From positions 1,116,001 to 1,180,000 of the forward strand of contig NZ_CP030082.1 in assembly GCF_006874645.1 (NCBI RefSeq): a stretch of 64,000 bases of DNA. The letters run 5' to 3'. Below, in pieces: positions 9,051-17,289 of the stretch (the first letter of the stretch is position 1; each line of letters starts with the position of its first letter). The position numbers were made by a program, and so were the translations under genes. This stretch comes from Bdellovibrio sp. ZAP7 (GTDB lineage Bacteria; Bdellovibrionota; Bdellovibrionia; Bdellovibrionales; Bdellovibrionaceae). The notes beneath the pieces are model-generated. The model did not search any database, was not told the origin of the DNA, and was given only the letters and a program-made list of their open reading frames with translations.

Positions 9051-12000
9051 CTAATGATGAGTTGGTGTAAGTTCAACTTCTTTTGATTTTAGATTCTTTT
9101 CAGCCGATTTTCTTCCAAAGTGAAAGAAGACTGTAGGTGTAACAAACATATCGAGCAAGGTTGAGCTTAACAAACCTCCTACGATAACGACAGCAACAGG
9201 GTGAAGAATTTCTTTACCTGGAGCACCTTTAGCAAGGACGAGGGGCAAAAGACCCAAGATAGCTGTTAAAGCAGTCATTAAGACGGGCACTAGGCGTTCC
9301 AATGAACCTCTAATTACCATCTCCTTCGTAAACTCTTCGCCTTCATATTTCATAAGGTGCAAATAGTGCGAGATCATCATAATTCCATTGCGACTTGCTA
9401 TTCCGCAAAGCGTGATGAATGCCACCATTGTCGCAATTGAAAATGTTCTATCTGAAAGGTAAATGGCAATGAGACTGCCGATTAAGGCCATCGGAATATT
9501 CAGCATAATTTGAATAGCGATGAAAGATGATTTGAAGTGCGCATAAAGAACAACAAATACACCAATCAATGACAGAGTGCCCAGAAGCAGAATCAACTTG
9601 CTGGCAGAGCGCTGACTTTCAAATTGACCGCCATATTGGATAAAGTATCCTTCTGGAAGCTGAACTTTAGACGTTATATTTTTTTGAATTTCGGAAACGA
9701 GGCTATCCAAATCGCGACCAGATGAGTTTGCCGATATAACAATTCTACGTTGAGCATTTTCTCTGCTGACTTGGTTTGGACCCTGAGATTCATAGACATC
9801 GGCTACTTTTTCAAGAGTGATTTTCGTTCCATCCGGCATGATTTTTAGAGCCGTCTTCTTCATGACGTCTAAGTTGGCTCTAGATTGGTCATCAAACCTC
9901 ATATAGACGTTGAAAGTTCTTTGTTGGTCGAGCACTTGGCTAATGACTTCTCCGTTAAGGGCCTTCTCAAGAGTTTCGGAAAGTTCACCAAGGACGATGC
10001 CGTATTTAGCTGCCTCTTCTCTTAGAAGTTGGATTTTTACTTGAGGGATCAATACTTGTTGTTCGACTTGAAGATCTACCAGACCTTTTGTGCCTTCCAA
10101 GGCTTTATATATTTCTGAAGCTTTAGTTCTCAGAATACCTAAATCGGTTCCAAAAACTTTAATAGCAATTTGCGCACGAACTCCGGAAAGAAGATGGTCC
10201 AAGCGGTGCGAAATAGGCTGGCCTATATTCACAAAGACGCCTTCAACTTGCTTCATTTTTGTTCGCATCTCATCAAGGACTAACTCGCGAGGTCGCCCTC
10301 CGGCTTTAAAATCTACGTCGATTTCAGATGAGTGGACGCCTTCTGCGTGCTCATCTAACTCAGCTCGACCTGTTCTTCTTGCTACTGATTTTATTTCTGG
10401 AATCGAAAGGAAGATCTCTTCCACTTGCGTCCCAATTTTATTTGATTCATCAAGAGAAATTCCTGGCTGAGCTAATACTGTGATCGTAGCGGTACCTTCG
10501 TTAAACTTAGGCAGAAAATCTCTTCCCATGAATGGAATCAAAAGAAGGGATGCTGCAAAAAGAGCCAAAGTACCCGCAATAATAGGTTTATGATGATCGA
10601 GTGCTTTTTCAAGAAGCTTACGATCCAAGTCCTTCAGCTTCTTAACTAGCTTGCTGTCCTCATGCTCAATGAGTTTATCCTTAGAGAGTAGGAATGAACA
10701 AAGAACAGGGGTAATAGTAAGAGAAACAAATAGAGAAGCAATTAATGAAACTATATAGGCAACTCCGAGTGGAATAAAAAGGCGACCTTCGATACCGCTC
10801 ATGTAAAAGAGCGGCAGGAACACGAGAACCACGATGATTGTAGCAAAGACGATTGAATTTCTAACTTCCGATGAAGCATTGTAAACTACTTGCAAAGTAG
10901 GCAGCGGATTGGACAGACTTTTATTTTCCTTAAGTCGACGGAATACATTTTCTACGTCAACTATAGCGTCGTCAACAAGCTCTCCAATTGCAACTGCAAG
11001 CCCCCCTAAAGTCATCGTATTTACAGATAGACCTAAATAGTGGAACACAATTGCTGTGACTAAAAATGAAAGAGGGATTGCTGTTAAAGTAATCGCCGTT
11101 GTTCGGAAATTCATGAGAAATATGAAAAGAACTGCAAATACGAGAATTGTACCATCTCGTAAAGCTTCTTTAACGTTATCGACTGCTGCCTCAATGAAGT
11201 GCGCTTGCTTGAAAAGATCCTTTGTGAGCACAGCACCTGGAGGAAGGGATTTTTCGAGTTCTTTTAAAGCAGAATCGACAGTTTCAGTCAGCTCAACGGT
11301 ATTTGCGCCCGGTTGTTTTTGGACACTTAGAATGACGGCAGGCTTGCCGTTGACACTTCCATCTCCTCGTTTTATTTGAGCGCCAATTTTCACCTCAGCA
11401 ATATCCTTTACGAAGACAGGCTTTCCCAAATGAAGCCCGACTACAGTATTTTTAATGTCTTCCTCTGAGCGAATTGTACCGATGTTGCGGATCAAAAATT
11501 CCTTTTTCTCTAAATCAATGTAGCCACCAGTTGTGTTAAGGCTAATTTTTGATAGAGATTTTTCGATTTCTTCGAGTGGAATTTGAACCTTTTGAATTTT
11601 CTCAGCAGAAAGTAAAATTTGATATTGTTTTACACCACCACCAATGCCAATGACTTGTGCTACACCCGGAATTGCTAGCAGGCGAGGGCGAATTGTCCAG
11701 TCCGCATAAGTTCTCAAGTCCAATGGACTTACTTTTCCATCGGGTGCAGAGAGACCAATGAGTTGAATTTCCCCCATGATAGATGCGATAGGACCCATTA
11801 CGGGTGTGACTCCCTGCGGGAGTTTCTCTTTTGCTAATTGAAGCTTTTCAGAAACCAGCTGTCGATTTCTGTAAATGTCGGTGTCCCAAGCGAACTCTAC
11901 ATAAATAACGGACAAGCCAATACCAGTGGTAGAACGAACACGCTCTACGCCAGGTAAGCCATTAAGTACGGTTTCTAATGGAAGCGTGACAAGTGTTTCG

Positions 12001-12182
12001 ACTTCCTCAGGGGCCATGCCAGGGGCTTCTGTCATGATATTTACTGTCGGCCTATTCAAATCTGGGAATACGTCCACTGGCATTCGGCTCACTGTAAAGA
12101 GCCCGTATGCTGTAATTAGAATGCCTAATGCAATCACAAATAATCTGTGAGTCAGTGAAAAACGTATGATTCGATCTAACAT
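9051..12182 (-). CDS. CzcA-like heavy-metal RND efflux pump
   Basis: This 1,043-residue inner-membrane pump has all twelve expected membrane helices and the large periplasmic loops of the HME-RND family. The proton-relay helix reads GELVDDAIVDVEN, unlike the CusA pattern, and the CusA methionine triplet is not evident. A divalent metal or a different substrate is therefore more likely than monovalent copper. The genes around it are small periplasmic metal proteins and a TolC channel, but no membrane fusion protein is encoded in the cluster. Control by the CsoR operator at 13487 would make the cluster copper-responsive; the substrate is uncertain. Confidence 0.9.
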   Translation of the reverse strand: MLDRIIRFSLTHRLFVIALGILITAYGLFTVSRMPVDVFPDLNRPTVNIMTEAPGMAPEEVETLVTLPLETVLNGLPGVERVRSTTGIGLSVIYVEFAWDTDIYRNRQLVSEKLQLAKEKLPQGVTPVMGPIASIMGEIQLIGLSAPDGKVSPLDLRTYADWTIRPRLLAIPGVAQVIGIGGGVKQYQILLSAEKIQKVQIPLEEIEKSLSKISLNTTGGYIDLEKKEFLIRNIGTIRSEEDIKNTVVGLHLGKPVFVKDIAEVKIGAQIKRGDGSVNGKPAVILSVQKQPGANTVELTETVDSALKELEKSLPPGAVLTKDLFKQAHFIEAAVDNVKEALRDGTILVFAVLFIFLMNFRTTAITLTAIPLSFLVTAIVFHYLGLSVNTMTLGGLAVAIGELVDDAIVDVENVFRRLKENKSLSNPLPTLQVVYNASSEVRNSIVFATIIVVLVFLPLFYMSGIEGRLFIPLGVAYIVSLIASLFVSLTITPVLCSFLLSKDKLIEHEDSKLVKKLKDLDRKLLEKALDHHKPIIAGTLALFAASLLLIPFMGRDFLPKFNEGTATITVLAQPGISLDESNKIGTQVEEIFLSIPEIKSVARRTGRAELDEHAEGVHSSEIDVDFKAGGRPRELVLDEMRTKMKQVEGVFVNIGQPISHRLDHLLSGVRAQIAIKVFGTDLGILRTKASEIYKALEGTKGLVDLQVEQQVLIPQVKIQLLREEAAKYGIVLGELSETLEKALNGEVISQVLDQQRTFNVYMRFDDQSRANLDVMKKTALKIMPDGTKITLEKVADVYESQGPNQVSRENAQRRIVISANSSGRDLDSLVSEIQKNITSKVQLPEGYFIQYGGQFESQRSASKLILLLGTLSLIGVFVVLYAHFKSSFIAIQIMLNIPMALIGSLIAIYLSDRTFSIATMVAFITLCGIASRNGIMMISHYLHLMKYEGEEFTKEMVIRGSLERLVPVLMTALTAILGLLPLVLAKGAPGKEILHPVAVVIVGGLLSSTLLDMFVTPTVFFHFGRKSAEKNLKSKEVELTPTHH

Positions 12183-12203
12183 GGCAAGCCCCTTGTGTCA
12201 GAT

Positions 12204-12617
12204 TTAGTGATGGCCGCCGTGTCCGTCATCAATTTTTTCAAGTTTTAGAGGAAGCTCGTAAGAAGCTTGATTTCCTTTTTGCCCTTCGCGCTGGCTATTA
12301 ACAAGAAGTTGTCCTTTTTTCTTAAGGTCAATGTTCGTTGGAAGCGAGCAGCTAAAGTAAGTTACTTGTGATTGACACTTAAGTGGCGATTTGGATACGG
12401 CAGGCAAAACGATTTCAACTGATGAGTTTTTTGTGGAAGGATTTTTCCAATTGATATCTAAAAGATAAACTTTGAGTTGGTTTCCATCAGCCACAACTTC
12501 TGTGTGATATGCCCCAGGCATTCTAATAAAACCACCGTTTGGTCCAGGTTTATCTTCGCCGTGAGAGAATGCTTTAGACGCAATGAGAATCGAAATAGTC
12601 AGAATAATTTTTTTCAC
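12204..12617 (-). CDS. Small periplasmic protein, adaptor N-domain-like
   Basis: This 137-residue secreted protein starts at a GTG and has a signal peptide ending KAFS. The mature part begins HGEDKPGPNGGFIRM and ends in a histidine-rich tail, DDGHGGHH. The GPNGG segment followed by a beta-sandwich is typical of domains that precede the lipoyl domain in some CzcB proteins. Here it stands alone. It contains two cysteines that may form a disulfide. It lies directly upstream of the RND pump in the same transcription unit, and a metal-binding role is inferred. Confidence 0.7.
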   Translation of the reverse strand: MKKIILTISILIASKAFSHGEDKPGPNGGFIRMPGAYHTEVVADGNQLKVYLLDINWKNPSTKNSSVEIVLPAVSKSPLKCQSQVTYFSCSLPTNIDLKKKGQLLVNSQREGQKGNQASYELPLKLEKIDDGHGGHH

Positions 12618-12638
12618 CGAGAGCCTTTCTTAATAGAG

Positions 12639-12666
12639 AATAAGAGGTAGTTTCCTACCCCTTATT
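12639..12666 (-). other. Hairpin in the leader between two operon genes
   Basis: An inverted repeat pairs AATAAG-a-GGTAG with CTACC-c-CTTATT around a TTTC loop, with one mismatch. It lies in the 79-base gap between two minus-strand genes. No T-run follows, so it is more likely an RNA-stability or partial-termination element than a strong terminator. Confidence 0.35.
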
Positions 12667-12696
12667 AGGTGAACGATCGCCGTTATGTGACAGAAA

Positions 12697-13449
12697 TTAA
12701 AAAACTTTGATTGAAAGTGGTATCGTATTGAGAATTCCACCATCTATATATTGTATCCAAAGACGGTAGCTTCCGGCTTGAGGGAATGTGGCATGAATCA
12801 TTCCTTCATTCGGCTTTGATCCATTCATTGGATGAACATGTAAAAGACTGTCCCCATCCTCTGGTACGGCGACAACGTGAGCAAAAGCACCTAAGTAAGG
12901 TTCAATTTGTGGCTGCGAGCCATCGGTGCGAGATAGCTTTACGGAAAGCATAATCATTTTTCCGGCAGAGATCTTATTTGTACCTAGGTCGACTTTATAG
13001 ATTCCGGAAGTTCCTGAACGAACGTCTTCAAGAATGGGTGGCGCAGGCCAAGCTGCTGCGCCTCCTGTTATTTCGATTCTATTGAAAGAAGAAAATTCTT
13101 CTCCGTCAGCTGCAAGTTGTCCTTGCGCCCAAACCCAATAATTCCCATTTACGGAGAAATTTAACTCAACACTCCAAGCGTCATCCTTAAATTCAGGGTG
13201 AACGTGTTGGAATTCTCTTAGAGAGGGATCATATACTAAAAGATGAATTTTCTTTTCATGAGATAGCTGCAGATCAGTATCTGCAATGAGTTTGTTGCTT
13301 GCTGTGTCTACTAATTGAAACTGATAGATCACTTTACCAGCTTGTGATTTGACCAGATCACTTTCTAACGCAACTCGCGATTCTTCACCGTGAGCATGTG
13401 CAAGTTGAGCTCCTAGTGCTAGGCAAAGAAGCAATAATAATTTTTTCAT
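12697..13449 (-). CDS. Secreted protein with HVHP motifs, possible metal binder
   Basis: The 250-residue product has a signal peptide (ending AHAHGEES) and two beta-rich halves. Each half contains a histidine cluster: FQHVHPEF in the first and LLHVHPMNG in the second, with LGAFAHVVAVPEDGD just before the latter. These signatures occur in secreted proteins encoded beside copper and mercury resistance genes. I know no assigned activity for them. It is the first gene of the minus-strand cluster and lies directly behind the CsoR-type operator. A GGAGG site precedes the ATG. Confidence 0.75.
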   Translation of the reverse strand: MKKLLLLLCLALGAQLAHAHGEESRVALESDLVKSQAGKVIYQFQLVDTASNKLIADTDLQLSHEKKIHLLVYDPSLREFQHVHPEFKDDAWSVELNFSVNGNYWVWAQGQLAADGEEFSSFNRIEITGGAAAWPAPPILEDVRSGTSGIYKVDLGTNKISAGKMIMLSVKLSRTDGSQPQIEPYLGAFAHVVAVPEDGDSLLHVHPMNGSKPNEGMIHATFPQAGSYRLWIQYIDGGILNTIPLSIKVF

Positions 13450-13478
13450 GATTCCTCCGAGGAATTTTATAATTTTGC

Positions 13479-13512
13479 TTGAACCTATACCCCCCGTAGG
13501 GTATCAGTCAAT
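13479..13512. promoter_or_regulatory. Divergent promoter with CsoR-type operator
   Basis: The sequence ATACCCCCCGTAGGGTAT (13487-13504) is a perfect 6-bp inverted repeat around a GC-rich centre, the form of known CsoR operators. On the minus strand it lies in the 16-base spacer between TTGACT and TATAGG. On the plus strand TTGAAC and TATCAG are 17 bases apart and also span it. The neighbouring csoR gene makes this the likely target. Binding would repress the RND cluster and csoR operon together until copper is present. Confidence 0.8.
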
Positions 13513-13534
13513 CCTGAATCGAAAGGAATTTGAC

Positions 13535-13870
13535 GTGTCGGAAAAAACAAAAACTCATGGAAAGAAGAGTGCTGTAAAGCAGATGCATCACCATCACGGT
13601 GAGCATCACGACCATCCTGATCACTCAATACATCTTAAGCGCCTTCATAAGGTAAAAGGACAAATTGAGGGCATAGAGAAAATGATTTTGGACCAAAGAT
13701 ATTGTCCAGACATTATAAATCAGGTGAAGGCGGCTTCTGCTGCCTTGAGGGCTGTAGAAGCGGAAATTTTTAAATCGCATCTTCGTGGATGTGTCAAAGA
13801 TGCTTTTAGTTCGAAAGACCCCTTCGCAGCGGAAGAGAAAATTCAAGAAGTAATGAAAATGGTTTTTTAA
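13535..13870 (+). CDS. csoR: CsoR-family copper-sensing repressor with His-rich N-terminus
   Basis: I start the gene at the GTG at 13535, which has AAAGGA seven bases upstream; the frame is open further upstream. The 111-residue product is an all-helical DUF156 repressor. The copper ligands of CsoR are conserved as Cys57 (RYCPDI), His82 and Cys86 (SHLRGC). In the apo form these proteins bind DNA, and copper(I) releases them. Unusually, residues 18-30 form a histidine-rich extension (HHHHGEHHDHPDH). It is the first gene of a plus-strand operon of eight genes and lies next to its probable operator. Confidence 0.9.
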   Translation: MSEKTKTHGKKSAVKQMHHHHGEHHDHPDHSIHLKRLHKVKGQIEGIEKMILDQRYCPDIINQVKAASAALRAVEAEIFKSHLRGCVKDAFSSKDPFAAEEKIQEVMKMVF

Positions 13871-13883
13871 AATAGGGGAACTA

Positions 13884-14468
13884 ATGAAAAGACTGGTTGT
13901 TTCAGTTTTACTAATGGCTATAAGTTTATCTGCTGATGCTAAAGTCACAGTCAAGGACGTCAAATATTACCGTGATCTGACAAATAGTCTTCGAAGTGAG
14001 GCGACCTTCAAAGTGCCAATGATTGGCATGGAGCAGATCTTTACCTATCAGCTTAAATTGGCAGCGCCTATATACCCTAAACCGATTGTTTCTGATTCAA
14101 GTTTAGGTCTTGATTCAAAAAAAAGTTATCGTACTTTTTTTGATCGCATATTTTTGGATGATAATTCACATGTGGTGATTAATGGCGAAGATATTCCTCT
14201 TACTTGTGTCTTTATTGATGGGCAAGATAATCGCTACTCTGGAGTTACCGATCCTAGATTCCCACAATTCATTATGAGGGTCTACCTAGTGGCCAACGAC
14301 TATACCTGCACAGGTCCGTTGAATCCTGGCTTTCCTAAAAATGGTGGTAAAGCTGAAATGTGGGATACATATATCTACTTTGAGATCAAAGATCCTACAA
14401 TCATGTTGCCTGTTGAAGCGAAAATTCGTTATCGCTGGAACGAGTTCCACGCAGTCTTGGTGAGGTAG
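13884..14468 (+). CDS. Secreted protein of unknown function (csoR operon, gene 2)
   Basis: The 194-residue product has a signal peptide ending SADA and a beta-rich mature domain. There are two cysteines (PLTCVF and YTCTGP) that could form a disulfide. I see no metal-binding motif and do not recognise the family. It starts 13 bases after csoR and ends two bases before the next gene, so it is part of the csoR-led operon. A role in periplasmic copper handling is suggested only by this position. Confidence 0.7.
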   Translation: MKRLVVSVLLMAISLSADAKVTVKDVKYYRDLTNSLRSEATFKVPMIGMEQIFTYQLKLAAPIYPKPIVSDSSLGLDSKKSYRTFFDRIFLDDNSHVVINGEDIPLTCVFIDGQDNRYSGVTDPRFPQFIMRVYLVANDYTCTGPLNPGFPKNGGKAEMWDTYIYFEIKDPTIMLPVEAKIRYRWNEFHAVLVR

Positions 14469-14470
14469 GT

Positions 14471-15373
14471 ATGAGACTTTTCTTAAGTACGTTATTTTTC
14501 CTCATGGCTCAAAATTCAAAAGCGGAAGTTGTTTGGTATCCAAGTCCACCGGAAGCTTATAAATTTGGGGATGTATATCCGGAGGCCCAACAGTTGCTTT
14601 TCGCCTTTGATTATGGACATGCGCTAGTATATGAAATGCTTTTGCAGGATAGAGGAAACATTGAAGATCCTGAAAAGTTTGAAAAAGATCTTCTAGCTAA
14701 AATTTTACCGATTCTTCGTAATCCACCCAAGGTTAAAGTGGATGAAACTGATATTGCGCCAAAGTACACATATACTTTTCCGCTAATTATCAATCTTTTT
14801 GATTGGTCGCACATGCTTCATCAGTATGTTTTAGACGTACTTGCGACATCTAAAGACCGTGGCCCAGTTATGATAGGACGCGTGAACCAACTTTATGCTA
14901 AATATAACTCTAACAGTGCTGTGGTTATCACGGACCAGTGTAAGACGATGCTCTTCATGGATGGGCATTATTTCTCCAAGGCCTTCCGGCGAAATTTTCC
15001 GAGCTTCAATCTTTTGATTTGGAGTTATCACTGGTTCCAAATTCGACTGTATGAAGCTTTACTAAAACCAACAATGTTGGAAAGAGACGCTGCCGTTAAG
15101 GAAACTGTAGCTCAGTTTTGGAGTCTGTTGTCAGACCTTCCGGATTCAGCCGATTTTGACATGATGCCTGAGACAGCCAAGGAAGCTCCAACGTTTGCGC
15201 GTCTTTTTCCACGCATCCCTTCGGCATTTGATAACAATCATATGCTTCATGATATTGTTTCTGATCTATTAGTTTCTGAAAAGGTAAGTACGAATAAACT
15301 ACGTTCAGAAGGCATTCGCCTTGGAAGAATGTCTCAAGATCCCAACGCGTTTAAATCAGAATTTTGCAAATAA
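14471..15373 (+). CDS. Secreted protein with repeated HMLH motif, unknown function
   Basis: The 300-residue product has a signal peptide ending SKAE. The mature part is helical and contains two related segments, FDWSHMLHQYVLDVL and FDNNHMLHDIVSDLL, about 130 residues apart. Related aromatic and histidine-containing segments (YGHALVYEMLL and YHWFQIRLYEALL) lie between or before them, so the protein may be an internal duplication with paired histidines. This would fit a metal or heme site, but no known family is recognised. It is the third gene of the csoR-led operon. Confidence 0.7.
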   Translation: MRLFLSTLFFLMAQNSKAEVVWYPSPPEAYKFGDVYPEAQQLLFAFDYGHALVYEMLLQDRGNIEDPEKFEKDLLAKILPILRNPPKVKVDETDIAPKYTYTFPLIINLFDWSHMLHQYVLDVLATSKDRGPVMIGRVNQLYAKYNSNSAVVITDQCKTMLFMDGHYFSKAFRRNFPSFNLLIWSYHWFQIRLYEALLKPTMLERDAAVKETVAQFWSLLSDLPDSADFDMMPETAKEAPTFARLFPRIPSAFDNNHMLHDIVSDLLVSEKVSTNKLRSEGIRLGRMSQDPNAFKSEFCK

Positions 15374-15386
15374 ATAGGAGAATAAA

Positions 15387-15977
15387 ATGAAATTAAAAAC
15401 ATTAGCTATGGCTGTGATTCTAATGATCGGGCTTGGTGCCTTCGCACATGACGAAGTTGCAAATACTATTACTATTTCAAAAGCGACCGAATTAGGTGTG
15501 CATAGAATTGAACGCCTCGTTACTTTAAAAAAAATTGATGCTTTTTTTCTATCGGGTCTTGCATCTCTTAGAGCTGAGTCCAGCAGTGAGAGTGGCGCTA
15601 CATATAAAGTTTACGGATACACAGAAGCCGGAAGCGACGGGACTTACCTAACCATTACGCTATTGATGGATGCACAGGGCAAAACACTTTCTCATCAGAT
15701 TACTGAGGGATTAAAACCTGCCAGTCCAATTAATTGGCCAATTAAAGATGCATCGAGCCTGATGGAAGAGGGGCTTCACTTTGTCCTTGAGGGCTGGGCG
15801 CAAAATTCAGATGTCAAACCATTCTATACAGGTTTACAGTCTATCGTCTTAACGCCAGAATATGATGCTTCGGGCAATCTATTAGCTCGGTTCACTGTTA
15901 AATCAGATGATGTTGCACAGACCCTGACAATCATATTGAAACCTGACGGCACATTTGTATCACACGAAGTGAAGTAA
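15387..15977 (+). CDS. Secreted protein of unknown function (csoR operon, gene 4)
   Basis: The 196-residue product has a clear signal peptide, and its mature N-terminus starts near HDEVANTI. The domain alternates beta strands and short helices, with no cysteine pair or obvious metal-binding cluster other than the histidine and acidic start. I do not recognise the family. It sits 13 bases after the previous gene and five bases before the di-heme lipoprotein, so all are probably cotranscribed. Confidence 0.7.
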   Translation: MKLKTLAMAVILMIGLGAFAHDEVANTITISKATELGVHRIERLVTLKKIDAFFLSGLASLRAESSSESGATYKVYGYTEAGSDGTYLTITLLMDAQGKTLSHQITEGLKPASPINWPIKDASSLMEEGLHFVLEGWAQNSDVKPFYTGLQSIVLTPEYDASGNLLARFTVKSDDVAQTLTIILKPDGTFVSHEVK

Positions 15978-15982
15978 GATAA

Positions 15983-16678
15983 ATGTTCAGGGGATTCATA
16001 CTTCTTTTTATAACGGTTTGTTTTTTGAGTGCTTGCAATTACAGCATTCAAAAAACACCTTTTTCTTTGGTCCCATCCAATTCAAACTACAGCCAAAGTG
16101 AATTAAGTTTTGCAGCTGTATATAATAAGGTTCTCAGACCAAATTGTATCGGTTGCCACGGAAATAGTGGCGGTATTAACTTAGAATCCTATACCGCTGT
16201 TAAGACCCGTATTGATAAAGTTCGAGAATCGGTAATTGCAAAAAGAAGTATGCCGAAGTCTCCGACACCAGCACTGGATCAAGATCAGCTCGGCCTCTTA
16301 AATGCATGGATAGAGCGTGGAGCACCAGAATTTGGTACAGGTCCGTCAGAGCCCCCGTTACCATCTTTAGAGCCTACATTTGAATCCATTAAGACTCATA
16401 TTTTAGAAGCAAAGTGTATCGCGTGTCATGCTCCAGGGAAACCCGTAGCGCGCATTCCGTTAGTTTCCAAACAGGATCTTTTGAATTCGCCTCTCGATAT
16501 CGTGATTCCTGGGAATGCGGACGAGAGCGGACTTATTTTGGTGGTCACAGGAGCAATTGAAGACAAGTTGATGCCTCCACTAAAAGATCAACAGGGAAAT
16601 CCCACTGGTTTTTCTCTTTTATCAGAAACGGAAATACAAGTTCTTCGTGACTGGATCAATGCTGGAGCAAGTAATTAA
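15983..16678 (+). CDS. Di-heme cytochrome c-type lipoprotein
   Basis: The 231-residue product has a lipoprotein signal with lipobox LSAC and two CxxCH heme-binding motifs, NCIGCHGNSGG and KCIACHAPGKP. Each is followed about 30-70 residues later by a methionine in a MPKSPTP or LMPPLKD segment that could serve as the distal heme ligand. It should be an electron-transfer protein anchored in the periplasm. Its place between secreted proteins and a YceI protein in a copper operon suggests a redox step in copper handling, for example keeping copper oxidised. The partner is unknown. Confidence 0.85.
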   Translation: MFRGFILLFITVCFLSACNYSIQKTPFSLVPSNSNYSQSELSFAAVYNKVLRPNCIGCHGNSGGINLESYTAVKTRIDKVRESVIAKRSMPKSPTPALDQDQLGLLNAWIERGAPEFGTGPSEPPLPSLEPTFESIKTHILEAKCIACHAPGKPVARIPLVSKQDLLNSPLDIVIPGNADESGLILVVTGAIEDKLMPPLKDQQGNPTGFSLLSETEIQVLRDWINAGASN

Positions 16679-16704
16679 GTGGAAATTTCAAAGGGAGCAA
16701 GAAG

Positions 16705-17286
16705 ATGAAAATTAGAACTGTTCTATTGAGCTTAATGTTATTCGCGAATTCTTCGTGGGCGATTACCGAGTTTAAGATCGATAAAGACTCTAGCATGGTT
16801 GAGTTTCTGGCTATCGGGAAGCCTAGTGCCTTGAAAATTAGAGGGACTAATGGGAAACCCGAAGGAAAATTAATTGTAAACGGATCTCAATTCGACGGCG
16901 AGATTACTCTGGATCTTTCACAGCTTGAAACCGGCATGGGTCTTCGCGATAAGCATATGAAAGATAAGTACTTAGAAATTGAGAAGCCTGAGTTCAAAGT
17001 TTCTAAATTAAAGATCGAAAGTCTCCAGGTAGATCAGAAGTTCTGGCAGAATCCTACTAAACAGAAGACAAATTTTAAAGGTCGCATGAAACTTCATGGT
17101 GTTGAAAAAGTAGTGGCGGGTGACGTTGAGTTTACTGAAGCTTCGAAAGAAAGTCTTGCGGGACTTGCTCGATTTACTCTTCAATTGCCAGAGTATGGAA
17201 TCGCTATTCCGTCATTTTCTGGAATTACTGTCGCTGAGAAAGTGGATGTAGAGGTCAACTTCAAAGGCAAATTGGTGAGTCAATAG
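16705..17286 (+). CDS. YceI-family periplasmic protein
   Basis: The 193-residue secreted protein has the lipocalin-like beta-barrel pattern of the YceI family, with a core that includes LETGMGLRDKHMKDKYLE and a final ISGITVAEKV. YceI proteins bind isoprenoid-type lipids in a hydrophobic cavity, and they often sit next to cytochromes. The gene lies between the di-heme lipoprotein and the CxxCH outer-membrane protein, so a quinone-related electron-transfer role is possible. GGGAGC before the ATG supports the start. Confidence 0.9.
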   Translation: MKIRTVLLSLMLFANSSWAITEFKIDKDSSMVEFLAIGKPSALKIRGTNGKPEGKLIVNGSQFDGEITLDLSQLETGMGLRDKHMKDKYLEIEKPEFKVSKLKIESLQVDQKFWQNPTKQKTNFKGRMKLHGVEKVVAGDVEFTEASKESLAGLARFTLQLPEYGIAIPSFSGITVAEKVDVEVNFKGKLVSQ

Positions 17287-17289
17287 AAG

